Origin: Rosa chinensis
Taxonomy: Eukaryota; Streptophyta; Magnoliopsida; Rosales; Rosaceae
DNA: 64,000 bases
NCBI RefSeq assembly: GCF_002994745.2
Contig: NC_037092.1
Span: 88,388,398 to 88,452,397 of the forward strand
Direction: 5' to 3'
Shown here: one piece after another, positions 42,912 to 53,339 of the stretch
Numbering within the stretch: position 1 is the stretch's first letter
Layout of the letters: the number at the start of each line of letters is the position of its first letter
Notes under the pieces: model-generated
What the model was told of the DNA's origin: nothing
The model's input: the letters and a program-made list of their open reading frames with translations, nothing else
The model's database searches: none
Position numbers and translations under genes: made by a program

Positions 42912-45432
42912 AGGGGCTGTGACCACTAACCCAATTTCAACTTAAGAATTGCCCACTTACTCCACTAAGAGTTTTTTAACCCCATTTATCCAATCTAACA
43001 TCTATTGACAGTATTGCCCTCATTTTAATTAATGAATTACACTTATCTATCTCTCTCTCTCCCCCCAACGATTTCTCTCTCCTTGTCAACTCTCTCCCCC
43101 CCCCCCCCACCCCACAGATTTCTCTCCTCCATCCCCCGAATCCGGCAACGCCATCATTCCGCCATCCCCGTCGCGCCAAATAAAAGTGCCGCCTCCTCCA
43201 AGCAAATCGATCCCCAGCTTGGATCTGTGAACCTAGTCCAAATCGGATCAGTCCGATCAGATGCGATCCAGGCTGCGACAGATTAGACGTCGCCCGGCAA
43301 ACCTCGAACCTGCACCTCCAAGCCATTCCGCAGATGAGTACAGCAAGGCATCTGTGAAACCCAGTCCAAATCGGATCAGTCCGATCCGATGCGATCCAGG
43401 CCGCCTCGTTCCAATCGAACGAGGTGAGCAGCAGTTCTTGTTGCGTTTAGGACCGACTTGAGCTCCACGGAGGGGGAGTTTTCAGTGACCCAATTGAGAA
43501 AAACGTTGTTTGGTAAATAACCAAATAGGGGTTCTGATTGTTTTCAACGAATTCAAAGGTTTTGAGGCTAATTGGGTTCTGGGTAGAAGATGATGTGGAT
43601 GGAATTGAACTGAAGTTGACCAAAGTAGAAGATGATGATGAATGATGGAGATGGTAGAAGCTCCACGCGCAGGATATCCACTCTCCCACGTCATCCCCAC
43701 TCCCCACCCCCCACGCGTGAACCTCCACCCCCAACCCCACTATCAAATCCCAATAAACCCAACAAAAAACCAAACCCACCTCTCTCTCTCTCTCTCTCTC
43801 ACTCTCTCTCTAGGTTGTCGTCCCACACGTCCTACACCCACCAATAATAAGATTATTGGGCGGCAGTAAAAAGATTATTGGAGGGAAATAACATATTTAT
43901 TGGGGCAGTAATCAGATTATTATGAGGCAATAATAAGATTATTTATTTGGATAAACCTACAAAAACTTTCAAAATTATAAACATCTTCATTTTTAATTAT
44001 GGGTCAGGATCAATGGACACACTATTTGACACAATTTTTTACACGTTATGTTAACCCTTAGATATTAACACATTCAGTGGTCAAGATTAGTTATGGAAAA
44101 TGACATGGTATTAAATTTCCTCCCAACAAAAACATAAAATTTGTTAAAAATTCTTTTCTAAAATAAAATAATAAGTCTAACAAGATATTAGAAAACAAAA
44201 AAACATGTTAAAAAAAAAAGAAAGATCAAAAGAGCAAGAACTCATTTTATGAATAAGAATGTCATTTTCCATTCTTCCATTCATTCTTTGGCAAAGTAAT
44301 AAAGATGAAACAAATGGGAATTTCCTAAATATTGCGAACACAAGTTCTTCACAATTTTTTCTTTTTTATAAGAATTCTTTTGACAATCCATATTTTGGTA
44401 CAAGAAATTTTAATCATTCTATTACAAAATTGGTTTGTTGATCTTCTCCTAGATGTATATTTATATCTGTGTGTATGTGTTCTCTAACTATTTACAATTC
44501 ACAAAGTCTAAAAATAATTAACCCCAATTTCAAAACCTGAATCATGCAATAAAGAGAAACCTACAACCATAATTTTGATGGATATGGTTTTCTAATTGTT
44601 CTCTAACCTATAACTAAGAATCAAAATTGTAGTGATCAATCATCTTCTTTCTCCCTCTCTACTTATTGTGGTTTTCTTGGCTTTATGTTCAATGATTCCT
44701 CCATGAATGTTTCTGGGTTATTCTTTATTTTCTTTTGATGTACTGAACAATTGGTCTATCAATCTTTCACTTAACAAGAATCTAAGATCGTGTTATGTTG
44801 TTCTTGCTTCTTTTTTTCTTTGTTCTTTTTGACTGTATTATCAGTTCTTAATCATTTTTTGTTAAACCTTTTATTTTATTTTTGTTTTTACAAAAGTTTT
44901 ACGTTATTTTATTTTATTTTTTGTTAAGAATAAATTTTATGCCAAGTCATTTGCCATAATTAATCATGACCATTAAATGTCTTTATATCTGAGGGCTCAA
45001 ATGAAGTGTCAAAAACTGTGTCAAATAATGTGTCCATTGATCCTGACCCTTTAATTATTGATCCCTAATAAACTTGCTACTGGGGGGCAATAATATTATT
45101 ATTGGGGGGTAATAACATCAGACGCCGGAATCCGGTCACCAGTCCGGGAGTCGGATTCGGGATTTCGGTGACTAGTCGCCGGATTTAGGTCACCGGTCGC
45201 AGGAGACCACGGCCGGCCACTGGTCACCGGAGCACATCAAGGTGGAAGATGACTTCTCTCTCTAAGTGAGAAAGAAGGAGAGGGCAAAAAAGCCCCAAAA
45301 AAGAATAAAAAAAGAATTAATTGGGCATTAGGGAAATAATCCCTTAGAGTGTTTTGGGTAAATGGGGTTAAAAAAATGTTAGTGGAGCAAGTGGGCAATT
45401 TGGTGCCTAAAATTGGGTAACTGATCATTTCC
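42912..45432. mobile_element. Mutator-like non-autonomous element, copy 2, with nested insertion
   Basis: A sibling of copy 1: the two align by eye from AGGGGCTGTGACC to GATCATTTCC with few differences, except for the 1049-bp insertion at 44001-45049. The flanks match only 7 of 10 bases (CTCTTATCTT/CCTTTATTTT), so a TSD is not certain. The right flank at 45433 is exactly where homology to the DUF538 segment begins. Confidence 0.85.
44001..45049. mobile_element. Second Mutator-like element nested in copy 2
   Basis: Starts GGGTCAGGATCAATGGACAC and ends with its inverse. The first 33 bases match with one mismatch, and weaker pairing continues to about 110 bases. The 9-bp TSD TTTAATTAT is at 43992-44000 and 45050-45058. 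The matching place in copy 1 (about 42494) is uninterrupted. It has no coding capacity. It is a different family from the host element. Confidence 0.92.
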
Positions 45433-45499
45433 CCTTTATTTTTTTATTTAAGGGATTGTACATATTTGAGATATTTTATTTAATATAATCTTATCATCT

Positions 45500-46495
45500 A
45501 ATTATTTTGGTGTAAGAATTTATCGTAAATTGTAGTGTTTGTAAGGGCTCCAAAAAAGTCGGAGTGATTCCGAAACCTAAACCAAGGTTTCATGAGCAGT
45601 GCAGCGGCGTCCCTTGGCTCCGATCTGCAGCAGGGCGCTCCGGCGTCGTTTTCCAGACCAAGGGGGACGAGACTTCGATCTCGAGTTGCGTTGTGGTCGA
45701 GCCCGATTTTGGTTCTTTCGGGCTGCGTTGTGGTCGACGGCGGTGGTCAGCATCAGGCTTTTGGGGGAGGCTCTTCCTGCATCATCGGCTTCCAGTCGGA
45801 GTGAATCGGCGTCGGGACTAGAAGAGGAGATCGGTGGTGGTTTCGGGACTAGAGGAGGAGCGAGATCGGAGCTTTCCTGCTAGAGATCAGCGTTCAGATC
45901 GGCGGCTAGCACAGGCTTTGGTGGGCGGCGAGATGGCTGCCACGGTTTTCTGCCTGGGGAGGCCGTTAGACTAATTTGGCGGTGGCGGGAGGCTTCTCGG
46001 AAGGGCTAGATTTGGCGGCTGGGTGTGAGGCACGTAAGGTGTGGGTAGTGGGCCTTGGGCCTCTGCCTTTCTGGGCTGCAGGGATGCAGTCTAGAGACTT
46101 GGGTCTACAGCCCAATTCCCCTAATTTTCTCACACTTGGGTCGGGTTTGGGCTTTTTGGGATGGTTTGTCCTGCATCTGTTCCTAGAATGTTGTTGTGGG
46201 TGTGTTGAATGTCGCGACGTACACCAAAAGGGTCTTAGGCGTCAAGATGTTCAGGACATTGGTTTCATTTTTGGGCAGTGTAGGATTAGGGAGTTTTTTC
46301 CATTCTGCATATTCTTTTTCAGCAGTTCCTTTAGGATTTTAGTTTTCAAGTATGGATTTCTTTTTTATTTAGTACTCTTCGTGAGCTTGCATTGTAATAT
46401 GAGGGGTGCTTGTACCCTTCATGCTTGATCGAGTGAGGTCGTCATGATTTCGATCAATGGATTAGTCTTCCGTTGCCCTCAAAAAAAAAAAAACA
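45500..46495 (+). mobile_element. Poly(A)-tailed non-LTR retroposon
   Basis: Inserted in duplication copy 2. It is flanked by AATATAATCTTATCATCT (45482-45499) and AATATCATCTTATCATCT (46496-46513), a TSD of up to 18 bp with one mismatch. The uninterrupted target is at 6853-6870. The insert ends in about 13 A residues. Both traits indicate target-primed reverse transcription by LINE machinery. The 996-bp body is GC-rich at 45590-46150, then T-rich, with no RT or endonuclease domain. It is therefore a truncated or non-autonomous LINE-type element or another retroposed RNA. Confidence 0.85.
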
Positions 46496-46969
46496 AATAT
46501 CATCTTATCATCTGAACTAACCTAATAAATTATAAATATCAAAGAAATCAACTAAATCGGTAGCAAACAACTTAAAAATAAAAATAAAGTAACGAGAGTT
46601 TAGCTAGACTTAAATTCAATTTGAATTTGGATGGGGTCTTATTTAGCTAGACTTCAAACTTTCAAATTGGCTCAATGCAAATTATTCAGATCTCTTTCTA
46701 TGTATCATTTGGATATTGGATGGCCAAGAAAGAACCAAATTTTGATTTTAGTGAAATATAATTGACTGAAAAAAAAAAAAACTTTTATTACAACATATAT
46801 GCTCTCTTTCGGAAATTTCCCTCCAACAAGAAGTACCTACTAACAATGAAACAATTTTCTTCCCATCTTTACCCTTCCCTACTCATCTAAATTACTTCGC
46901 TTCTGTTCCCCTGTGGCCCTGTTCTTCCCAAAGTCAATTCCCACCTTCTTCTCCTATAGCACATCATCA

Positions 46970-47500
46970 ATGGCCTCATCCATAACCCAAATCTCTCTCT
47001 TCCTTCTACTCCTAACCCTCTTCTCAGAAACCCAATTAACTTAATCCCGCAGAGACCTCAAACCCAACCCCGACTGTCCATCCACCTCGCTCCAATCAAT
47101 CACAGACGTCCATGACCTCCCCCCCCAAGTACGGCCTCCCAAGGGGTCTGTTACCCGACAACGTAAGATCCTACACTCTCTCTGACGATGGAACCTTCGA
47201 GATCTATCTCGAAAACCCATGTTATGTTCACTTTGATCAGTTGGTGACTTGGTGTACTACGACAAGAACATTAAAGGGAAGCTGAGTTTCGGCTCTGTTT
47301 CCGATGTGTCGGGGATTCAAGCCAAGAAGCTATTTATTTGGGTTTCTGTGACAGGAATGCATATGGAACAAGGGTCTAATTCACTTGAGTTTTACGTTGG
47401 GGCCTGTCCGAGAAATTGCCTGCTAAACAGTTCGAGGATATTCCTGTATGTAAGAGCAAGGCTTGCCGAGGAGGAGCTAGTGTGGAGCCAATGTGAGGTA
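46970..47500 (+). pseudogene. DUF538 pseudogene (paralogue of 7321-7839)
   Basis: The ATG at 46970 opens the same signal peptide (MASSITQISLFLLLLTLFSE). Codon 25 is TAA (47042-47044), where the intact copy has CAA. A one-base insertion in a C run (about 47119-47126) shifts the frame, an 8-bp insertion near 47246 restores it, and a one-base deletion near 47404 shifts it again, so the C-terminus is unrelated. No full-length product is possible. Confidence 0.93.
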
Positions 47501-49242
47501 AATTTGGAATTTTACTTCAAAAAGAAAAGTAATGCCTTTACTGTTTTTGTGTGAATTATATGGGAAAGACTGGATTTTGTGTTTCTGAGATTTCTAATTT
47601 TAGTATTTTACTTTGAAGAGTTGGGCAAAAGAAGCAAAGAAACCACAGCCAACATTTACTTCTACTTCAAGTTAAAGACTGAGTTTCTTTGTACAAAATT
47701 TGTTGTTGTACATGAAGAATGAGCTTAGGTTTTAATTATGAGTGATTGAACATGTGTGAAATGTTTATGCCATTAGTGTTGATAACCGAATCAAAGTATC
47801 AAACAAAGGAAAAGGAAGATAATGTTTTCGATTGGTTTTTTAGAGCAACAATTGCAGGATCAAGAGATTTTTGTAGTCATTCTAAATTTTTTATCGGAGA
47901 ATTCTGATGAATTATTTGCTAAAATCATCTTGTTGAACCTATGATATGTCTTTCCTATCCATATTTTTGAGGTTATGATGAAAATAAGTTTTTCCATTTT
48001 CCTTTCCAATCAAAAACTTGCTTGCTTTCATAAAGATAATGTCTGTGAGAAGTTTGTAGTGTTTTACTCCAACCTTGCACTTCTGAAGGTTTGGAATCTC
48101 AAGTTTCGTACTTGCATCATGTATGTTTGTGTGCATTTTTTTATGAAGCCCATAGAAAAGGCCTATGACCTATGTATTGCAACGGTTGCTCAAATAGTCG
48201 AATCCTATTTCACTTGGTATCACACTATCACTGCATATATGATCTAATTCTTGAGGCCAGTTCTCATATGGGTAGGTTCTTGGTTAGGAGGATAGTTATC
48301 AGCTCCATTTTTACCCTCCAAAAGATAAAAAAGTTATCGTCCTCATCTCATGCCCTGTCTAGGAAGTTTAAGTGATTAGTGAAATTATATCTGGAGTGTC
48401 GTTATGCTCTTTGTACTATTTGTCATTGTTTCCCGGAATTAATTGTTCATTTAGTAAAGAATGAAATTGCAATGTCCTTCGTCCTTTTTAAGCAAGATAT
48501 AGTGGAGCAGATATTCGTATATAATAATATAAAAAATAAAAAATCAACAGTGATTTAAGCAGATAGTCTTATCACCAAAAAAAAAAAATGAAGCCAATAG
48601 TTCTTCAAATTGTTATTTTGTCATTGATCCTTTATTAAACACTGAGCAGACAATTCTGAGTTAATAAACTTTGGCAGCATGCATAATCAGCAAATTCTTC
48701 AAGGGAACATATTCATATGTTAGATAAGAATGCCTTTGAAGTGAAACCAAGACCAAATTTGCAATTCTTAAGCTCTAAACCTTCTATATCGTGTTGCTGT
48801 TTGTTGTGAGTAGAAGGCTCTTGCATGAACATCCAGCTTCTTAGCAGAGTGTTTTCTGTTTGAAGAAAATTCTTTAACCCAAATTTACACTGGAGAATAT
48901 GTTCCCATGTAAAAGTTAAAAGTGCTTTTTTTGGCTCCTATCATCTTCCTTTGTGTGATTAGGCTTGAATGAATTACTCCATTGGAGACTCTATCAGTCT
49001 GTTGTATGCTAGACCTTATTTAAGTGCTAGTCGAGATTATGCTAATCTTTGGTGGACTAATGTAGTTTCCTTAATGGTGTTGCAAGTAGAAAGAATAAAA
49101 TGGAGTTGGAACTGGAAGAAGGATAAGGTGTGCATATGTTTTCTATCTGTTGCAAGAATTTTATGCTTGTTGCTCTCAAGTTCTCTTCACACAAGTGGCC
49201 CACGGAAGCAAAGTTATGTGCATATGAATTTCTTATTAGTTG
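47501..49242. other. Noncoding downstream part of duplication copy 2
   Basis: No gene is supported. It mirrors 7840-9531 with substitutions and indels that do not respect any frame. Confidence 0.65.
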
Positions 49243-50350
49243 TGAAGTAGAACGAGATTTTAGCCAATTTCAAGAAAAAATCTCGAAAAGAAAGAAGCGT
49301 CTTCACATTAAGAATAATAATTTGAATATTGGAAATTGGTATTCAAATAGCCTTCTTAATGATGGAATTACTCATAAATTACTATTTTTGATATATCGGC
49401 AAAGTGTGGGCACAATTAGGTTTAGGAATCCTAATTAGTTTTACACTTCCATTCTTTATACGGGACATAAAATTGATAAAAAGCTTAAAGTAGAAAATCT
49501 ATGTTAATAAGGTTTATCATTTTCATTTATTTGCAGATATAATCCACTAAGTTCAATTACCTTAATCAAATCAAATGATCATGACACCAAAATATGAAAA
49601 AGGTAACAATTTCAGCCCCAAAGGCACGAAAACTTGTAAGACAACAAACAAATCCCAATGTTAATTGACAAAAAACTGGAAATAATGACATCCCAGCAAC
49701 AAATAACATTAAAAAACATGAAGGAAAAAAAAAACCTACAAAATCGAATCAAATATAGGAGGGGATTCAATTACACTATTATTTTCAGCAGGATTTGCCT
49801 CTAGCATGTTTATGATTGTATCAGAGAGTGCTTTAGGCTAGCAAAGATATTAAAGGTGACTTGTTCAACACAACAGAGATACCAAAGGTTCTATCTTTAA
49901 AAGATGTACATACATACACCATCATGTTGGAGACTAATCTATCTAAACTTTGAATTTGTTGTTAGCACAGTATAATGATATTAATAGGTAGATAGCTAGG
50001 CTACTAACTAAAAACACTAACACTAAAAGAAATTAAGAACAAATTTCAGAAAATCGCCTGCAATAAAAAGACAAAACCAAACCAAAAAAAAAAAAAACCA
50101 CTCACTGAAATTAACCAAATCCCACAGATTAGACCAATTCAAATAAGAAGCATGACCCAAATTTACATCGAAAGCAGAAATTCAGCAAATAAAGAAACAA
50201 TAATTCTGTATAAAAAACTACAAAATCGAATAGACTTTCAAATTATACACAAAGCTTCAAGAGGATCAATCAAAAGAAGCCAAAGGAAACAAAGCACAAA
50301 CAAAATCAAAGAAGATTTAAAACAATTTTGCAACAAAAGAAAGAAGGAAA
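49243..50350. other. AT-rich region, no gene recognised
   Basis: Begins where duplication homology ends. It contains A-rich runs and short frames without domains. It could hold 3' exons or UTR of the possible minus-strand gene at 50.35-52.1 kb, but I cannot place any. Confidence 0.4.
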
Positions 50351-50356
50351 AACACA

Positions 50357-52107
50357 CCTAATTGGATCAATATCGTTGCACCTATCAAAACCGAGACCCA
50401 AATGCTTCTCTTCCCCTTGGCTCCAGTTCTGCATAAACAGAAAGAAAGAAAAATACTTATAACCAATTCATATATGCAAATCTGTATATATGAAATTAGC
50501 TGATCCTATAACAAAAGAAAGAACAAAAAACACCTATACCATTTTCATAGATCAAACAAATATTGAATCTATTCATACAAAGAAAGGTATATAATATGTC
50601 AGATCTATATGATGATGAAATTAAAGCTTCACCTTAGCGTTGTCGACAACAGGAGCTGTTCTCTCAACTGGGCTGTCGAAGATTCACAATCAGCGTTGCA
50701 GAACCGACTTATTTTTTTCCCTTAACAGAAAACCAGCAAATTTCTCAGTTTTCAGGAAAGATTAGGTATAGTGGGTGGAGAGAATTCAGTTTCAAAAAGA
50801 AGAGTATTACTCTGAGACTGTGGATCAGTTCTAGAGCTCTTTATTTGGAAACAGAATTCAAGAATAGCAACCTGAAGATATGCAGACAGAATAGTTGTGT
50901 GTTAATAAGCCATATTGAGATTAGATCAGTTAGTAAAATCAAAGCTGAGAACAATCATAACAGCGAGAAATCAAAAACCCTGACTTTTGTTTCAAATGAA
51001 ATCATTGAAATGAAACCTAGAATTTCGCTTGTTTTCGTTTGTATACATTTCTATGAGAGAGAGAGAGAGAGAGATTAAAGAGAGCAAATATTCAGTTGTA
51101 TTTAAAGAGGACAACTACAATAGTCAATACAAATCTAAAGGCCAAGGCTCAGAGTACAGAATTAATGTTCGTTAAATAAAAAAAACAGAGAGAGACAATT
51201 AAACCAATAGTCCAATAGAAAGATGATAATGTCTTTGCTTTACACTCTTTTATCATTACTGTTTTGGTTTAATTGGGATGCTTATTTACGTTTGTCTTCT
51301 TTCCTTGAACAAAACATCATCATAAAACCGAAACTTACTTATGAACTGTTTCCTTGAACTTCTCCTCGTCCAAGAACTGTAAAATCAAGAACACCAGTTC
51401 CCTACTCAAGGAAGACATTGCCCCAGGTAATCCTAACCGCTCCAGTGCAAAGATTGGTGATGAAATCAACTACAATTTTATTTGGGTTTTACCCAAACTC
51501 CTTCTCGGATCTGAAAAGGTGAACAATGAAACAAAAAATCAAAGCCGCAGAACCTATTTCTTCCTTCACCTTTCCTATAATTATGCTAATCTTTTCATCA
51601 AACCAATCATCACCAATCTCAACTCTTTAAAATTACCAATTTCACAGAAAACCCACAGTCGTCTAACCTCCAGCTCGGTAAAAGTAAATGCCTTGCATCA
51701 CCAGATAAATTTCCAGACCAAAAAAAAAACAAATCCCCAACAGAAGCAAACCTCTTGTTCAAGCAAACCCACTTCACATAAACCCCAAATAATCCCTCAA
51801 TCCGCGTAATTAGATATCAGATATGAATAATTGAATCAATCGTTATCAAAGTAACGACACCCGAGAAGGTAAAAGCTCTAAAGGAGAGGATCCAAATTTA
51901 CCTGGAAGTTTGCTTTTGCTGAAACTGGATCCCAATATTCGCACGCACCCACCTCTTCGCAACCAAACCAACACCGGTTCCTGCTCTTCTCCTTACACAA
52001 TCTCTCTCCGTCTCTGCACCTCTACCCAAACGAATCCAGATCGATTGCTCCTCTTCTCCTTTCACAGTCTCTCACTCTCTCTATGCACGAAAAAAAATCC
52101 AGCACTT
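50357..52107 (-). other. Possible small host gene, minus strand (exons uncertain)
   Basis: On the minus strand ATATAAAG (about 52112-52105) is followed by a purine-rich leader. A CCAG/GTAAAT donor follows near 51901. Further on there is an exon-like block at about 50635-50715, ending CGCTAAG before GTGAAG. Another lies at 50431-50357, between TGCAG and GTGTG; one frame of it reads TGAKGKRSIWVSVLIGATIL, a basic stretch followed by a likely membrane helix. No start Met or full frame can be assembled by eye. I do not recognise a family. Confidence 0.3.
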
Positions 52108-52870
52108 TATATTTCATAGTGAAGGATCGATATCTACGTCTTCTTTCTTCACGCTGCGTGTCTGTATCCGAGAACAAAACCGAAAGTAAAATGAACCGTT
52201 TGTATCTGGCTGCACTCGACGGAGGCTTCCAGAACACGCTACAAAAACTCAGAGGCCTTTTTACTTCGACATACAACTCGGGGGCAGAACCGCTATTTTA
52301 CTGTTAAACGAAAAGAGCGAGCAAGGGCAGAACCGATATTTTACTATTTTTTACTGTTAAATAAACAGTAAGTGAATTTTAGTATATAGTAAATTAGTGT
52401 CCTTTTCCGTATACTCAAAAAACTTCTGTATTTTGCCCAACCGCACAATACTTTTGTATTACACTATTACTTTTAGGAAAAGACTTATAGGGATAGGTCT
52501 TTTCAGGATAATGTCTCTTGTATCCTATGTTGACCCGTAGTTTTAGCGATATTATTCAACCAAAAAAAAAAAACTTCGCTTTCAAACGTCCAAACCAAAA
52601 CAAGACTAGCCTTCAACATGCTTAAGTTTTTCACCTAACGGTTACTTTAACAGGCGGAATCACTGTTGCTTGTCCTAATTTTTTGTTTTATAACTTTTTT
52701 TTTTTTTTTCAGGTGAATAATACAATTAAAACCTTGGATTTCTACAGGATGCATGCATCTAGATGACAAAATATAATTAAGGAAACTAAATGACAACTAT
52801 ATTTGTTGAAGAAGTGGGTGAGCAACCATCTGAATTCATTTATTCAAATATACATACATGTTAAACATTC
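52108..52870. other. Region between the possible minus-strand gene and the pararetrovirus
   Basis: AT-rich with homopolymer runs (T run about 52690-52710). No gene or repeat boundary is recognised. The left junction of the viral insert must lie in or near its right end. Confidence 0.4.
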
Positions 52871-52875
52871 AGAGC

Positions 52876-52926
52876 CTCATTCTTAGGTAAACAACAAAAG
52901 GTTGTTTACCTATCCATAAGAATGAG
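52876..52926. repeat. Strong hairpin at the left end of the pararetrovirus
   Basis: CTCATTCTTAGGTAAACAAC pairs with GTTGTTTACC and TAAGAATGAG across a 5-nt loop, with one 6-nt bulge (TATCCA). It lies downstream of the viral TATA box on the minus strand, where the leader of the pregenomic RNA would be. It might instead mark an inversion at the integration junction. Confidence 0.7.
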
Positions 52927-53103
52927 AACAGATACTTACTTGTAAATGAAAGCACACTACTTCACACTTAGACAGGAAGAGAAGCACACCGCTATACTAT
53001 TTGAGAGAAGACTCTTCTGCTCAATATTTCTAATCTGTTTTTTTTTTTTTTTTTACTCTAGAGCTGATATGGAAATTTTCGAATATCTAACAACTGAAAC
53101 TAA

Positions 53104-53119
53104 GGCTCCTTATATAGGG
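53104..53119 (-). promoter_or_regulatory. TATA box of the pararetroviral promoter
   Basis: The minus strand reads CCCTATATAAGGAGCC, in the intergenic region after the last viral coding part. Position and sequence fit a caulimovirid pregenomic RNA promoter. Confidence 0.6.
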
Positions 53120-53339
53120 AGCAGAACTCAAACGAGAATTCAAAACATCAAAATGTACAGAACAACTCTGTAACTCTTCTGCTTTCCTGAGTGCTCTTTT
53201 TGGTAGAGGTCGGATGGGGAAGGCATAAAGATGGTAGGTGACATGTCCCTTTCTTTTCTTTTGAAAAAGCAAAAGTAGCTTTTGATAAAGTCAAAAGTTC
53301 TACAGTTGTACTTTCGGTGCTTATTCTTCACCTGTAGCT

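Larger units (their letters stand above)
45433..49242. repeat. Segmental duplication, copy 2 (DUF538 locus)
   Basis: Counterpart of 6806-9531 in the same orientation. It differs by the retroposon at 45500-46495 and by many small indels, among them an extra AT-rich piece at about 48520-48580. Homology ends near 49242. Confidence 0.9.

Noticed and set aside
42902..45442. TSD around Mutator-like copy 2
   Set aside because: Only 7 of 10 bases match in AT-rich DNA, and the left flank does not match the DUF538 sister segment.
45976..46428. 150-codon frame in the retroposon
   Set aside because: Low-complexity Phe/Gly/Leu-rich composition, no domain, ends at the poly(A) region.
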